DNA of 22,695 nucleotides from a virus: positions 1 through 22,695 of the IMG/VR virus record IMGVR_UViG_3300024265_001305; one strand, written 5' to 3'. Below, one piece after another: positions 1 through 9,600 of this stretch; positions within the stretch are counted from its first letter, which is position 1; the number at the start of each line of letters is the position of its first letter. The position numbers and the translations under genes are program-made. The notes under the pieces were generated by a model. The model saw only the letters and a program-made list of their open reading frames with translations, was not told where the DNA came from and did not search any database.

Positions 1-909
1 TCGGACGCCCAGCTTGCGGAGATAATGTCTGTTATTCAATCAGGCGTCCGTCGTGTCTACTATCCACTAGCAACAAGCGGGACTGGAGCGCCTGGTCATG
101 AGTGGTCTTGGCTGCGGCCAACTACTACACTCACTCTGACACAGGCGATTGATGGAGCATTGACTCGTGGCAGCTTCACGGCTGGCGACTCAATTACGCA
201 AACCACTACATTGGCAAGAGCGACTTATGTGAGCGACGACGGGTCCGAGTTGATTCTGTACGGTGTTTCCGGTGTAGCCGACGGAACGAATACGTGGTAT
301 CCAACCGATGACGACGATGACTCGGTGAATGCCTGGACGCCTACTGAGATCGCGGACACGTCGAAGTATGACTTGCCGGATGACCTTGGCCGCGTTGTCG
401 GCTCGATCCATTTTCCGACGAACGAATACCGTCGTTCTGTGACGATCGTTCCGATCGGAGCTCTCCTGGAAATGCGGGCCAGGAATGCCTATACCGCTTA
501 CCCAGTGTACGCGGCAATCCGCTACAAAGCGTCCGACGGATCAGGTGGACAGCGGCAAGAGATCCTTTTCTTTCCGCAGCCGGACCAGAACTGGACGATG
601 CTCTATGAGTATGAAGCCTATAACGGTGCATTGTCAGACAGCTATCCGTACCCGCTTGGTGGAATGCAGCTTGCGGAACTTTACATTGAGTCGTGTCTTG
701 CCGTTGCTGAGTCGCGGCTCAATGATGAGATTGGCCTCCATACGGCGCAGTACCAGGCCCTACTCATCGATGCAATTGCCCGTGACCGAAAACACGACGC
801 TCGCTCTTATGGACCGATGGGGCATGTTGAGGACACGCACGATCGTAGGCACCGTTATGGGGCCGCATACACAAACCTTCCAATCGTCATTGACGGAGTG
901 CCTTATTGA
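1..909 (+). CDS. Head-tail adaptor/connector protein, 5' end cut by window edge
   Basis: The frame is open from base 1, so the gene begins outside the window and 302 codons are visible. An ATG at 25 with GGAG before it looks like a start. However, the upstream in-frame residues (SDAQLAEI) continue the usual N-terminal helix of this family, which leads into I-x-S-G-x-R-R-x-Y-Y-P and then HEWSWLRP, so I treat that ATG as internal. Other family-like segments are DLPDDLGRVVGS in the middle, a YPLGGMQLAELYIESCLAVAE helix region, and NDEIGLHTAQYQALL. This pattern is typical of phage adaptor proteins that sit between portal and tail and complete the head after packaging; I recognise it from memory, without a search. 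The gene lies directly ahead of small structural genes, as expected for a head-completion gene. What is uncertain is the exact connector ring it forms. Confidence 0.72.
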   Translation, partial: SDAQLAEIMSVIQSGVRRVYYPLATSGTGAPGHEWSWLRPTTTLTLTQAIDGALTRGSFTAGDSITQTTTLARATYVSDDGSELILYGVSGVADGTNTWYPTDDDDDSVNAWTPTEIADTSKYDLPDDLGRVVGSIHFPTNEYRRSVTIVPIGALLEMRARNAYTAYPVYAAIRYKASDGSGGQRQEILFFPQPDQNWTMLYEYEAYNGALSDSYPYPLGGMQLAELYIESCLAVAESRLNDEIGLHTAQYQALLIDAIARDRKHDARSYGPMGHVEDTHDRRHRYGAAYTNLPIVIDGVPY

Positions 910-1130
910 TGCCAGAGACACCCAAACAAAGAGCAGCGAGGCTTGCGGAGCGTGCCAGGGTTGACGCTCATGCGTCTTCATTCTCACGTCCCGGGAAACC
1001 TAGGCCGCAATCAACGGCAAAGCAGATCCGAGATAAAAAGTCCGAGGAGCTTCGCAAAAGGGGCACGCCGTCAGGCTTGCAAGGCCTTGTCGATGTGATG
1101 ACTCAAAAGAAGAAGAAAAAGGAAAGGTGA
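909..1130 (+). CDS. Small basic hypothetical phage protein
   Basis: This 73-residue product is not recognised. The ATG at 909 overlaps the TGA of the preceding adaptor gene (TGATG), and GGAG at 895-898 gives a normal ribosome spacing; a TTG three bases earlier is in frame but less likely. The protein is very rich in Arg and Lys, has no hydrophobic segment, and ends in a run of lysines (QKKKKKER). The purine-rich DNA coding for that tail also supplies the Shine-Dalgarno of the next gene, so the two genes are physically interlocked. The composition suggests an unstructured, nucleic-acid-contacting or scaffold-like protein, which is inference only. The position between adaptor and decoration-type genes suggests a virion or assembly role. 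Confidence 0.6.
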   Translation: MPETPKQRAARLAERARVDAHASSFSRPGKPRPQSTAKQIRDKKSEELRKRGTPSGLQGLVDVMTQKKKKKER

Positions 1131-1133
1131 TAT

Positions 1134-1418
1134 ATGTCAAAGGGAAATTTTTCAGCCGGATCTGTTTCAGCCGAAATTATTGCTGCTGATGTTTATCGTG
1201 ATTATCTGACCATTCAAAAAACCAACACAACGCAAATAGCTCTTGGTCTCGGCGAGCCGGCTGTTGCCGGTGAGGGCATTCAGCTCATAAATATCGATTC
1301 GTCGGTGGAGTTGCATGGGGCATTAGCCCGCAGCGCCATCTACGCAATTGGTAATGGAGGTACTGGAACTTGGCAAGGCGGTCAGGTGACCTTCCGTCCC
1401 GGCCCGTATGCTGCTTAA
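1134..1418 (+). CDS. Small beta-rich virion-associated protein (putative)
   Basis: A 94-residue protein starting three bases after the previous stop, with a strong AAGGAAAGG ribosome site at about 1117-1127. The middle (YRDYLTIQKTNTTQIALGLG, then GIQLINIDSSVEL) has the alternating pattern of a small beta-sandwich. It resembles short phage proteins of the type 'R-x-Y-L-x-I-Q-N ... G ... I-Y-A-I' that occur beside capsid and tail genes. The tail is Gly-rich (NGGTGTWQGGQ) and could be flexible. No catalytic motif, signal peptide or membrane segment is visible. Decoration or tail-attached protein is the likeliest role given its neighbours, but this is inference. Confidence 0.6.
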   Translation: MSKGNFSAGSVSAEIIAADVYRDYLTIQKTNTTQIALGLGEPAVAGEGIQLINIDSSVELHGALARSAIYAIGNGGTGTWQGGQVTFRPGPYAA

Positions 1419-1429
1419 CGGAGAATGTA

Positions 1430-1744
1430 GTGACTAGGACAATTACCATACCGTCTGCCGATGAACAGATGGAAATCGCGATCGGCCGTAAGTCGAAACA
1501 GCACGAATCTATTGCACTCACTGCGGATCAGAAGTACGCAGTGGTCATCATGCCGTTGGCCCAGGCGGTGACGCAGGCAGACTACCCTGCGCTGAAGGCT
1601 GCGATCCAGGCGGTTCCGGGGATTCAGGATGGTGTCAGAATTATTATTGACGGCCGCACTCCAGCATCACTACCAGACGGCAAGGAGTTTTTCCTGGTGA
1701 CTCGTTGCCAGCTTCGCGTCTGCGACAGTTCCATTGATGGATAA
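1430..1744 (+). CDS. Hypothetical phage protein, GTG start
   Basis: A 104-residue product, not recognised. The frame is open from 1370, but that part overlaps the preceding gene and has no ribosome site. I chose GTG at 1430 because GGAG lies at 1420-1423, six bases upstream, and because the protein then begins cleanly (MTRTITIPSADEQ). It is an alpha/beta protein with a central helix (QADYPALKAAIQAVPGI) between beta strands (YAVVIMPL, GVRIIIDG, FFLVTRC). There are two cysteines near the C-terminus and no signal peptide or membrane helix. It is sandwiched between two probable virion genes and followed by a 54-bp gap, so it may be the last gene of its small translational unit. Confidence 0.6.
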   Translation: MTRTITIPSADEQMEIAIGRKSKQHESIALTADQKYAVVIMPLAQAVTQADYPALKAAIQAVPGIQDGVRIIIDGRTPASLPDGKEFFLVTRCQLRVCDSSIDG

Positions 1745-1798
1745 AGCCGCATGACGTCGTGTTTTTATTAACAACCAATTCTTGAATCGAGAAAACTG

Positions 1799-3859
1799 AT
1801 GAAACAACGAACTGCTGACGTACTGAGGATCAAGCCGCCTAGTGTGACCATTGATGGGTTGCTGTCTTTGTCTGGTGTTACCGTGCCGACAGACGGTGAT
1901 CCTGGTTATGAGACCGGGTGTATCTTTCAGAAAACTGATGGGGGGGTTGGGACCTCGCTCTATGTGAACGAGGGCTCTGTCACATCATGCTTGTTTAACG
2001 CCGTCGAGCCGCTTGAGTCTATCACCCTGGGTGACCTTGGTGATGTGGCTGATGCGTACCCTACCAGGCTTCTGGAAACCGGAACGTATCAGAGTACAGC
2101 CAGCGGCGGTGTCACTCTCAGTGCGACCAATACCAGGCCGTTCACTCTGCTGTACGATGATGCTGGTGCTGCCCTTGACGGCGGCGCTACGTATCGTGGG
2201 CTGCTTTCTAGGATTCTTCTGACAGTGGACACCCCGGCCGTTACGGTCATTTCAAGTCGCGGTCAATTGAAGCTGCTTGATCTTGTTGATGTCGCGACGG
2301 GAATCTTTGCTCCGGTTCAGGGCTACATCGAAGTAGCCGGCACGTCGATTGCAAGCAGCGGGGCGACACTTTCTTGCTTGTCGGCGAGTCTTGAGATTGG
2401 CACTGCTTTGACGGCCGCAAGCGGCGGTGAAATTGCCGGTCTCCATGTGGAGACAACGGGTTCTGGTACGCTCACGGCTACCGGCACTGTGGCTGGCATC
2501 TTGATTGACAAGGCGGCTGGTGCTGCTGACTGGCCTGTCGGTATTTCGATACTGAACACAACAGCTGGTCTTGCAATCACCGGTGCTGCAAATTATGCTA
2601 TCGACATCGCGACCTCTGGTGTCTTCCGCATGGGCGTACAGGACACTGGCATTGACCTGACAACTGCGTATCCGTTCGCGGTGGACGTGCAGTGTGAAGC
2701 AAACGCTGACATTGTAGCAGGTGCTACAGGTTCGTCTGCTGGCATCTATGCTCGCTATGCAATCGAAGTCGCCCAGACTTCAAACACTGCCAAGATCGGT
2801 ATGTTTGGAAAATTGCGAGTCAAAGCCGATATGGCTGATGGCAATCACGCAGGCGTAATGGGATGGGTGGAGATTTCTGGAACCACTGAAATCGCCGGAA
2901 CCGGAACCACCACGACCGCAGCCGGCAGTTTTGCCGTTATCGCGCCGTCGACCCTTGATCTCTCGACCGGACACCTGAACGGTATTGTCGTTGATTGCAG
3001 CGTTGACGATGCGGCAACTATCAGTGGTACACTGGCCGGAATTCGTCTCAAGAAAAGCTCAGGCTGTTATCCATGGGCGACGGGAATCCAGATTGAAGAT
3101 AGCGCAAGCGCCATTGGTATTGCTATCGGTACTTGTACAACTGGCATCAGTTTTACTGGAACAATGACGCCGAACACCGGCAGGACAAACCATGCCCTGA
3201 TGATTGGCGGCAGGTCCGCCGCCGAACTGCTGGTTACGTTTGCTGGGGGCGCTGGCGCAGAGAACTTCGAGCCAGTGCAGATGAACTACAATCTCGCTGG
3301 AACCAATCCGGCCTCCACCAGTACAATCAACCTCATCCAGCAGGGCCTCTACCATGACACAAACGACATGGCGAACCTGCGGCTGAAATGTGCTGACTGG
3401 TGGATCACTGTCGACAAAGACTGCAAAGATGTCTATGTCATGCAGGGCGAGATCAACGTCGGAGCAGGCACCAATACCATTAGCGGGGAGGTTGCGGTTC
3501 TTGGTTTGGTTCTAGACGGTGGAGCAGGCTCATTGACCAGCCCGTATTGGCATGGGATCAACATGACAATGCGTGGTGCCGGCACGCCGGCCAACGCAAG
3601 CGGTGTATTTGTTCGTGTTGAGTCCGGGGCGACAATCGCAAACGGCGTCGAGTTGCGGGCCGAAGGAACAATGACCACTGGTATTCGATACGGGAATATC
3701 TCTGGTGCCGAATGCCCAACCAATGCGTTTGCTGTTCCGACAGCCGGAACCGGCCTGACAGTAGGTAGCGTAGACGATGGTGACGGCGAAGGTTCAATCC
3801 CAATCTTGGTTGGCGGTTCCCAGAAGTGGATAAAATACTGGGCTAGTGCAACCTCGTAA
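1799..3859 (+). CDS. Large beta-repeat head fibre/decoration-type virion protein
   Basis: A 686-residue protein rich in Gly, Ala, Thr and Ser. The N-terminus has a module I associate with phage head-fibre or decoration proteins: VPTDGDPGYETGCIFQKTDG at about residues 29-48, then SLYVNEGSVTSCLFN to residue 67. After a GDLGDV stretch, most of the remainder is made of loosely repeated short strands of the type G-I-x-I-x-x-x-x-x-G-I-x-I-x-G (for example LAITGAANYAIDIA, GIQIEDSASAIGIAIG), which suggests a beta-solenoid or stacked beta fold. No enzyme motif or membrane segment is seen. The ribosome site is weak (GAGAA before ATG at 1799), and an in-frame stop at 1769 excludes a much longer gene. 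The gene is followed at once by a strong terminator, as is common for abundantly made capsid-layer proteins. Confidence 0.65.
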   Translation: MKQRTADVLRIKPPSVTIDGLLSLSGVTVPTDGDPGYETGCIFQKTDGGVGTSLYVNEGSVTSCLFNAVEPLESITLGDLGDVADAYPTRLLETGTYQSTASGGVTLSATNTRPFTLLYDDAGAALDGGATYRGLLSRILLTVDTPAVTVISSRGQLKLLDLVDVATGIFAPVQGYIEVAGTSIASSGATLSCLSASLEIGTALTAASGGEIAGLHVETTGSGTLTATGTVAGILIDKAAGAADWPVGISILNTTAGLAITGAANYAIDIATSGVFRMGVQDTGIDLTTAYPFAVDVQCEANADIVAGATGSSAGIYARYAIEVAQTSNTAKIGMFGKLRVKADMADGNHAGVMGWVEISGTTEIAGTGTTTTAAGSFAVIAPSTLDLSTGHLNGIVVDCSVDDAATISGTLAGIRLKKSSGCYPWATGIQIEDSASAIGIAIGTCTTGISFTGTMTPNTGRTNHALMIGGRSAAELLVTFAGGAGAENFEPVQMNYNLAGTNPASTSTINLIQQGLYHDTNDMANLRLKCADWWITVDKDCKDVYVMQGEINVGAGTNTISGEVAVLGLVLDGGAGSLTSPYWHGINMTMRGAGTPANASGVFVRVESGATIANGVELRAEGTMTTGIRYGNISGAECPTNAFAVPTAGTGLTVGSVDDGDGEGSIPILVGGSQKWIKYWASATS

Positions 3860-3874
3860 TCGACTGAGTTCTTT

Positions 3875-3910
3875 CCCGGCGGCACTCCTGTCGCCGGGTT
3901 TTCGTTTTTT
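3875..3910 (+). terminator. Intrinsic terminator after the head-fibre gene
   Basis: A 9-bp GC-rich stem (CCCGGCGGC at 3875-3883 with GTCGCCGGG at 3890-3898, one G-U pair), a 6-nt loop and a TTTTCGTTTTTT tract to 3910. The next start codon is only 18 bases further on, so there is no room for a promoter in between. The genes downstream probably depend on read-through. Confidence 0.9.
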
Positions 3911-3928
3911 AGGCAAAGGAGAAGAGAG

Positions 3929-4336
3929 ATGATCCTTGGACAGATTTTTCAGAGTTTAGAGTCGTGGCAAAAGTTGTCAGCAATCAACATGAATGCAGCG
4001 ATTGCTTACAAGATCCTCAAGTACACGAAGCTCGTCACTGATGAGTATGCCGTTATCGAAAAGCAGCGGGTTGCACTCATCCACGAGGCTGCCGGCACAG
4101 AAGACGGTGAAGAAGTTCGGCTTGAGTCCGGAACGCCAGAGTTTGAGTATTATGTTGAGAAATTCAACGCAGTGCTGGCGGTCGAGTCTGATCTCGCCGT
4201 GTCTTCTGTCGAATTCTCGGAAGTCGTGAATGCTGTCGATGAGAAGGACGAGTCGCTGTCTGTTCAGGACCTCGGGAAGCTGGAGCCGTTTTTTCTTAGC
4301 TCTGAAATAGATCCGCCGGCTGACTCGGATGCATAG
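3929..4336 (+). CDS. Small helical phage structural-region protein (DUF1617-like)
   Basis: A 135-residue acidic protein with a very good ribosome site (AAGGAGAAGAG just before ATG at 3929). It is predicted almost wholly helical at the N-terminus: a helix with SLESWQKLSAINMNAAIAYK, then KLVTDEYAVIEKQRVALIHE, followed by a Gly/Glu loop and an FEYYVEKFNAVLAVE helix, then an acidic tail. This layout (two long helices, a 'DEDG' loop, then 'F-x-x-x-x-N-x-x-L') matches small phage proteins such as DUF1617 members found between capsid and tail genes; the match is by pattern only. It lies between the terminator and the tail hub gene. Function is unknown; an assembly chaperone or connector component is possible. 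Confidence 0.6.
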   Translation: MILGQIFQSLESWQKLSAINMNAAIAYKILKYTKLVTDEYAVIEKQRVALIHEAAGTEDGEEVRLESGTPEFEYYVEKFNAVLAVESDLAVSSVEFSEVVNAVDEKDESLSVQDLGKLEPFFLSSEIDPPADSDA

Positions 4337-4338
4337 GG

Positions 4339-6675
4339 ATGGCCAGGAAACATAAGCTGATCGACATTAAGTTCCCCCTCGGTGGACTGAACCGCAGGGG
4401 GGCACATCGGCAGCAACCGCCCTACACCTCTCGCAACCTATCGAATGTGCGGCCGAAAGGCAATCTTCAGGGAAGGGAGCGAGGGGGCTCGCGCCCAGGT
4501 TTGATCGAGTCGCACCTCGACAGTCTGGGAGCGGCCGTTCGGTTGTTGGACCCCATGATTCTTGCGCTTGGTGACGGCTTCACATCTTGGTCGGATACGT
4601 TCGACGGGACAACGCTTGTCGCTGCGTGGACACAGGCCAGCTGGGCGGATGATGTTCCCAGTATTCTACCAACGGCACTGGCGAGTGTTGATACGTCTGT
4701 CAGCGAGGGTGAGGTTGTGCTCGACGCCTTGCCGATCGACACGTCTCAGCCTTATGTGGTGGAAATCTTCTTGACGCCTTGGAACGGCGAGTGGCACGGG
4801 GACTATCGGCTCTATTTCCGGCTGGATGATAGTAGCCCGGACGCGGAGACCGATGGCGTGGTTATCGAGTTGGTGCAGACAGGCAGTACAGGAGCTTATA
4901 CTGCGTCCCTTACGTCGCTTGTAAGTACCACGCCCTCAGTGATTGATACCGACTCCGGTACGATTGCTGTCCAGCCTGGGTGGCTGACGGCTACGATCTC
5001 AAGCACTACTGTGACGGTTTACTGGAATGGTACCCAGATACTCACGGGCGTTGTTGGTGCGCACGGTGGTGTACGAGTTGGCTTTGGCATGGAATGTACT
5101 ACGGAGTCGGGGATTTGTTTGGCGAACACGTTCCGTGTGCAGTATTATTCGACGGGTTCTGTTGATGCGCTTCGATCAATGCTCGTTGCCTCGGCCGGAG
5201 GTGACCTGTGGCGAGAGACTGCATATGGCCGGATGACTGTTATTACATCTGACCTGACGGTCCGCAGCGATGTTCCGCTTACATCGACGCAGAGCGGACA
5301 GAAGCTTTACATTGCGGACTACGGCGACACGCGCGACTCAGGGACTGATGGGGCAGTGTCAGGTTCGGTATTAGATGACGGAGGAGCGAATGACTGGTCA
5401 ACCCTTGGTATCGACCCCGACAGTGACGTATGCGTCATCTCAAACCCCACCGGAGCGACAGTTGCCGGAACCTACGGGATCGTGTCGGTCCACGCCACAA
5501 ACGGCGTCACCCTCGACAGCGCGCCTGGAGACGGAACTTGCGCTTACCGGATCGAGCGAGCCCCAAAGATTTACGACCCGCTGCTGAACACGATCACGAT
5601 CATGGCTGCGACGACCGGGCAGGTTCCGACCGGGAATCCGCTGATATGCCGCTATCTCGATCGAATTGTTATGGCCGGGGCCGAGATCGCCCCACACGTT
5701 TGGTACATGAGCCGACAAGGAGACTCACTTGATTGGGACTACTCGCAAGAAGACTCGCAACGCGCTGTCGCCGGAACTAGTAGCGAAGCTGGAGTACCTG
5801 GAACGGCTATCACCGCCCTCATCCCGCACAGCGACGATTATCTCATCATGGCATGCCGAAGCGAAATCTGGCGGCTTCGCGGTGACCCGGCCTTCGGCGG
5901 CCAGCTCGACTCGCTTAGCCAGGCGGTCGGGATTATTGGGCAGTCCGCATGGTGCCTTAATCCAGCCGGAGAGCTAGTTTTTCTGTCCCTGGATGGTATC
6001 TATGTACTGGCGCCCGGCGGCAGCACATATCCGAAGTCATTGTCAAGAGAAACGTTGCCTCGTGAGTTCCTGAATCTTGATCCGAATCTAGTCACGGCGT
6101 CCCTGGAATATGACATTCAGGGGCGGGGTGTTCATATCTACCTTACTCCCGATTCATACAACGCACGAACCCATTGGTGGCTTGACTGGGATCGCAAGAC
6201 GTTCTGGCCTGTGTCGCTTGATTCAGACTATGAACCGACTGCGACTTGTGCTGTTCAGGGTATTGTAATCGAAGATTCTGGTGTCATCCTCGGTGGTCGT
6301 GACGGGACGCTTCGCCGAATGAGTGAACTAGCTGAGTCAGATACTGGGACGGCCTTCTTGACGTATGCGGAGATTGGGCCGATTGCGTTGGGGAAAGACG
6401 GTAATACTGGATCGATTCTGACCATGTCTGGAGAGATTGCCATTGGAAGCGGCGATGTAACATGGACGACATATCCAGCACAAACATTTGAGGGAACAGA
6501 AACTGCTTCAGCTTCTGACACGGGGACCTTTGTTGCTGGCCTCAATGCCAGCGTTCGTCCTGGTTGCCGGGGGCAGGCGATGATGATTAAGCTGACTGGC
6601 GAAACTGCACGAAGCTGGAGCATCGAGCAGATTATAGCCACAGTAAAGCCCACCGGCCGACGGAGGCAGGCTTAA
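4339..6675 (+). CDS. Tail hub/nozzle-type virion protein
   Basis: A 778-residue protein. The N-terminal block FPLGGLNRRGAHRQQPPYT (residues 12-30), followed by NVRP and GRERGGSRPGL (to residue 55), is a recurring opening of large tail-stump proteins in short-tailed phages, where the chain begins by assembling against the connector. Residues about 79-272 look like an inserted LamG/concanavalin-type beta-sandwich (SDTFDG ... VVIELVQTG ... VTVYWNGTQI). The second half has blade-like repeats (RSEIWRLRGDP, GELVFLSLDGIYVL at about 545-558), suggesting a beta-propeller. The start is two bases after the previous stop with only a weak GGG ribosome site, so it probably relies on translational coupling. 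The stop overlaps the tail-fibre start (TAATG). Role as tail nozzle/hub is inferred from family pattern and position. Confidence 0.68.
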   Translation: MARKHKLIDIKFPLGGLNRRGAHRQQPPYTSRNLSNVRPKGNLQGRERGGSRPGLIESHLDSLGAAVRLLDPMILALGDGFTSWSDTFDGTTLVAAWTQASWADDVPSILPTALASVDTSVSEGEVVLDALPIDTSQPYVVEIFLTPWNGEWHGDYRLYFRLDDSSPDAETDGVVIELVQTGSTGAYTASLTSLVSTTPSVIDTDSGTIAVQPGWLTATISSTTVTVYWNGTQILTGVVGAHGGVRVGFGMECTTESGICLANTFRVQYYSTGSVDALRSMLVASAGGDLWRETAYGRMTVITSDLTVRSDVPLTSTQSGQKLYIADYGDTRDSGTDGAVSGSVLDDGGANDWSTLGIDPDSDVCVISNPTGATVAGTYGIVSVHATNGVTLDSAPGDGTCAYRIERAPKIYDPLLNTITIMAATTGQVPTGNPLICRYLDRIVMAGAEIAPHVWYMSRQGDSLDWDYSQEDSQRAVAGTSSEAGVPGTAITALIPHSDDYLIMACRSEIWRLRGDPAFGGQLDSLSQAVGIIGQSAWCLNPAGELVFLSLDGIYVLAPGGSTYPKSLSRETLPREFLNLDPNLVTASLEYDIQGRGVHIYLTPDSYNARTHWWLDWDRKTFWPVSLDSDYEPTATCAVQGIVIEDSGVILGGRDGTLRRMSELAESDTGTAFLTYAEIGPIALGKDGNTGSILTMSGEIAIGSGDVTWTTYPAQTFEGTETASASDTGTFVAGLNASVRPGCRGQAMMIKLTGETARSWSIEQIIATVKPTGRRRQA

Positions 6676-9600
6676 TGCGTCGCCCGCCAAATCCCAATAG
6701 TCCCGAAGAGGTGCGGAGAGCGATCCAGTTACTTAATCAGGGTGAGGACGAGGCTGCTAGTGGCCTTGCAGCGTTCATTGTCTTGGTTGCTGAAACGTAT
6801 GTCCCTTATGTCAATGCACACTCAAGCGTTGATCTTGACGACCAGAATATCACTTCGACTGGCAATGCATCGTTCGCAAATTGCACACTTACCGGCTACA
6901 TGGATGGGTACGCCGATGTGGCTGCTGACGGCGAGATACTGTATTGGGATACCGGAAACGCAAGGTTCGATGTTGGCGATCATGGAGACATTGCGGGGCT
7001 TGGGGACAATGACCACCCGCAATACTCGCATCTGAAAACCGGGTGGGCCCCTGGAACCGCTGCCGATGAAGCCTATACCCTTGCTATAGACACCCCCTCA
7101 CGAACATTCTCGCTGACACACTCCGGAACCGGTGAGTATTGGATTGCTGGTGTAAGAGAGACATTCGCTGCTCCACTGAGTGTCGTGTTCGATGACACGG
7201 AGGGAATGTGGCATATTTCCATAACGTCCGGCGGCACGATGGAGGCTTCACAGACTGACTGGAATTTTGACGACACAGCAGTATTTGTTTCGGAGTTTTA
7301 TTGGGATGCGGTCAATGGTGCGGTCGTTGGGATGTCTTCTGAGCTCCACTCATGGATTCTTTCAGATCCGTTACATGAGTATCTACACGAATCGTTTGGA
7401 ACGCGATGGGCCAACGGTCTTGGTGTTGCGATTAACGGGGATGAACTTGATGTCGGTATAGGGAGGATATTCGACGAGGATATCGAGTGTAATATTACCG
7501 ATGATCTCGGCTCTGGTAGATGGGATCAGACGCTTACCCCTTTGACCTGTCCGATATTGTACAGGGATGGTGCTGCCGGTAACTGGCGTGTCGACGCCGC
7601 AAGCTCGGTCCCTGTGATACTTACTGCAAATGTTCCACAAGTAAACTATGCAACCGGTGGGGTGTGGGACCTTGAGGATGTCGGTGTAAATAGGTATTTT
7701 GTTTACTGGATCATCGCATCGACCAATCAGAATTATCCGGTATACCTCGTCCCTGGGCAGGAAGATGGTGCCACACTAAATGCGACAAGGGACGGGAATA
7801 GCATCGCCGACATGGAATTTGGCAATTTGCCGGTTGAAGAGTCGAAAGTCATTGCCCGCGTCATTGTGCAGCGGCAGGCCGGCTCGCCATACTACAGCCT
7901 CATTGAGGTGAATGATTACAGGAATGTAGTGGACGAGCCTGGAGTCGGGGCCGTAGTTGGTGACCATGGAAACCTTGTTGGGTTAAACGATGACGATCAC
8001 GCCCAGTATCACAATGATGCCAGAGCGGCAACATGGCTTGCGGCAAATCACGAAACAACGTATAACCACGCAAATTATGACACTGCCTACGGATGGGGCG
8101 ATCATGCAGGGTTATATGTCCCAATTGCAAATGATGGCAAGGTGAAGGTTGACGTTGGTGCGACAGGGGATTATCTCGGTGCTGCATTCAATGATGGTGC
8201 TTTGCGTACGAGCACCGGGATCTCGTTTGCTGATGGGGGAAACTTCGTTACCTTAACGACTAACGATGGAGAGATTGTACACAACAGTCTGTCTGGATAT
8301 GACTCCAATGACCACGTAGATCACACTACCGTTACGTTCTCAGCAGGGAGTGGACTGACTGGTGGCGGCACGCTTGCAGCAAACAGGACGTTCGACTTAG
8401 ACATCAACGGCTTGGATGCGGATACAATTGTTGCTGCTGATACAATTGCGTTTTATGATGCAACTGGCACTCATAATAATAAAACCGCGTTCTCGGACTT
8501 CAATGCAGCTCTGGATCATGGTGCGTTCCTGGGTCTGGGCGACGACGATCACACTTCGTATCATACGGACGGTCGTGCTGCCACGTGGCTCGCAGCGAAT
8601 CACGAGACGACCTACGATCACTCGCTCATCGGTCCGGCGATACTCGATGACGTCACGTTTGATATCGGAACGTCTGTGGATTACTGGTTCTTGTACAACT
8701 CATCCGGTACTGCGTACGAGTTCTGGTCCACTAACGTGAATGGCGGCGGAGCCGATGGTCTCGTCATGGCTGTCCAGGACGGGACGGATGATGTTGATTT
8801 CACTGGGGACATTGCTGCCAGTGCTGGTACGTTTTCTGGCTTGATTACCGGCACTGCCGGAGCAGACATCACTGCAACTACCAACCAGGAGGCGACACCT
8901 GGAGTCACCTCTACGTCGGTTGCGACGGTGATTCAGGCCGGGACGTCATCCGGCTCAGACGAGACATACGATAATCTTTGGGAGGCAATGAAGTTTACGG
9001 CTTCTGGCAATCACGCTCTCCGTAGCTTTAGGGTGCAACTTAAGAAAACTGGTACAATCACCAACCTGTCGTCATTGATGACAGGTTATCTGTACACCGA
9101 TGTTGCCGGTAAGCCTGGCGCACAGATTGGGTCCCTTGGGACTGTTGTTGCGTACGGTTCGATAGGCACAGGTTATACGGTACTGTACTTTGGCGTCTCT
9201 TCCGGCGTGACATTATCATCTGGCTCTGATTATTGGATAGTGTTGAAGCAATCCATTCCGCCGGATGGAGGGACAGTTTTTATACGCCGATCCAGTTCCG
9301 GAACGGCAACATGGGCCTATTCGGCAGACGGGTCATCTTGGACGACAGAAAATAGCAAAACCGGGCGGTTTGATCTCTTGGGAATGGACGCACAGCCTAT
9401 TTATGGAATCAGCTTGAGCTCTATAGCTGTCTTTGGGGAGAGCACGACTGCTTCTGGTGTTCGCGGAGAGAGCATCAGTGATAACGGAGTGTATGGATTC
9501 AGCAAGAATTCCAGTGGGGTCTATGGAACAAGTACGCGCGGGCATGGTGTCAATGGCGTAAGTACAGATAAATACGGTGTTAGGGGGGAGAGCTCCAATG

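Noticed and set aside
25-27. ATG with GGAG upstream and an overlapping TAA, which looks like the true start of the first gene
   Set aside because: The same frame is open to base 1, and its residues (SDAQLAEI) continue the family's N-terminal helix, so the gene most likely starts outside the window.
1370-1429. Upstream extension of the 104-aa gene to an earlier start
   Set aside because: It overlaps the preceding gene, lacks a ribosome site, and GTG at 1430 has GGAG at the right distance.
3433-3885. 150-aa minus-strand reading frame
   Set aside because: It is antisense to the head-fibre gene and the terminator, with biased Pro/Thr/Val composition expected from the opposite strand of a Gly/Ala/Thr-rich gene.
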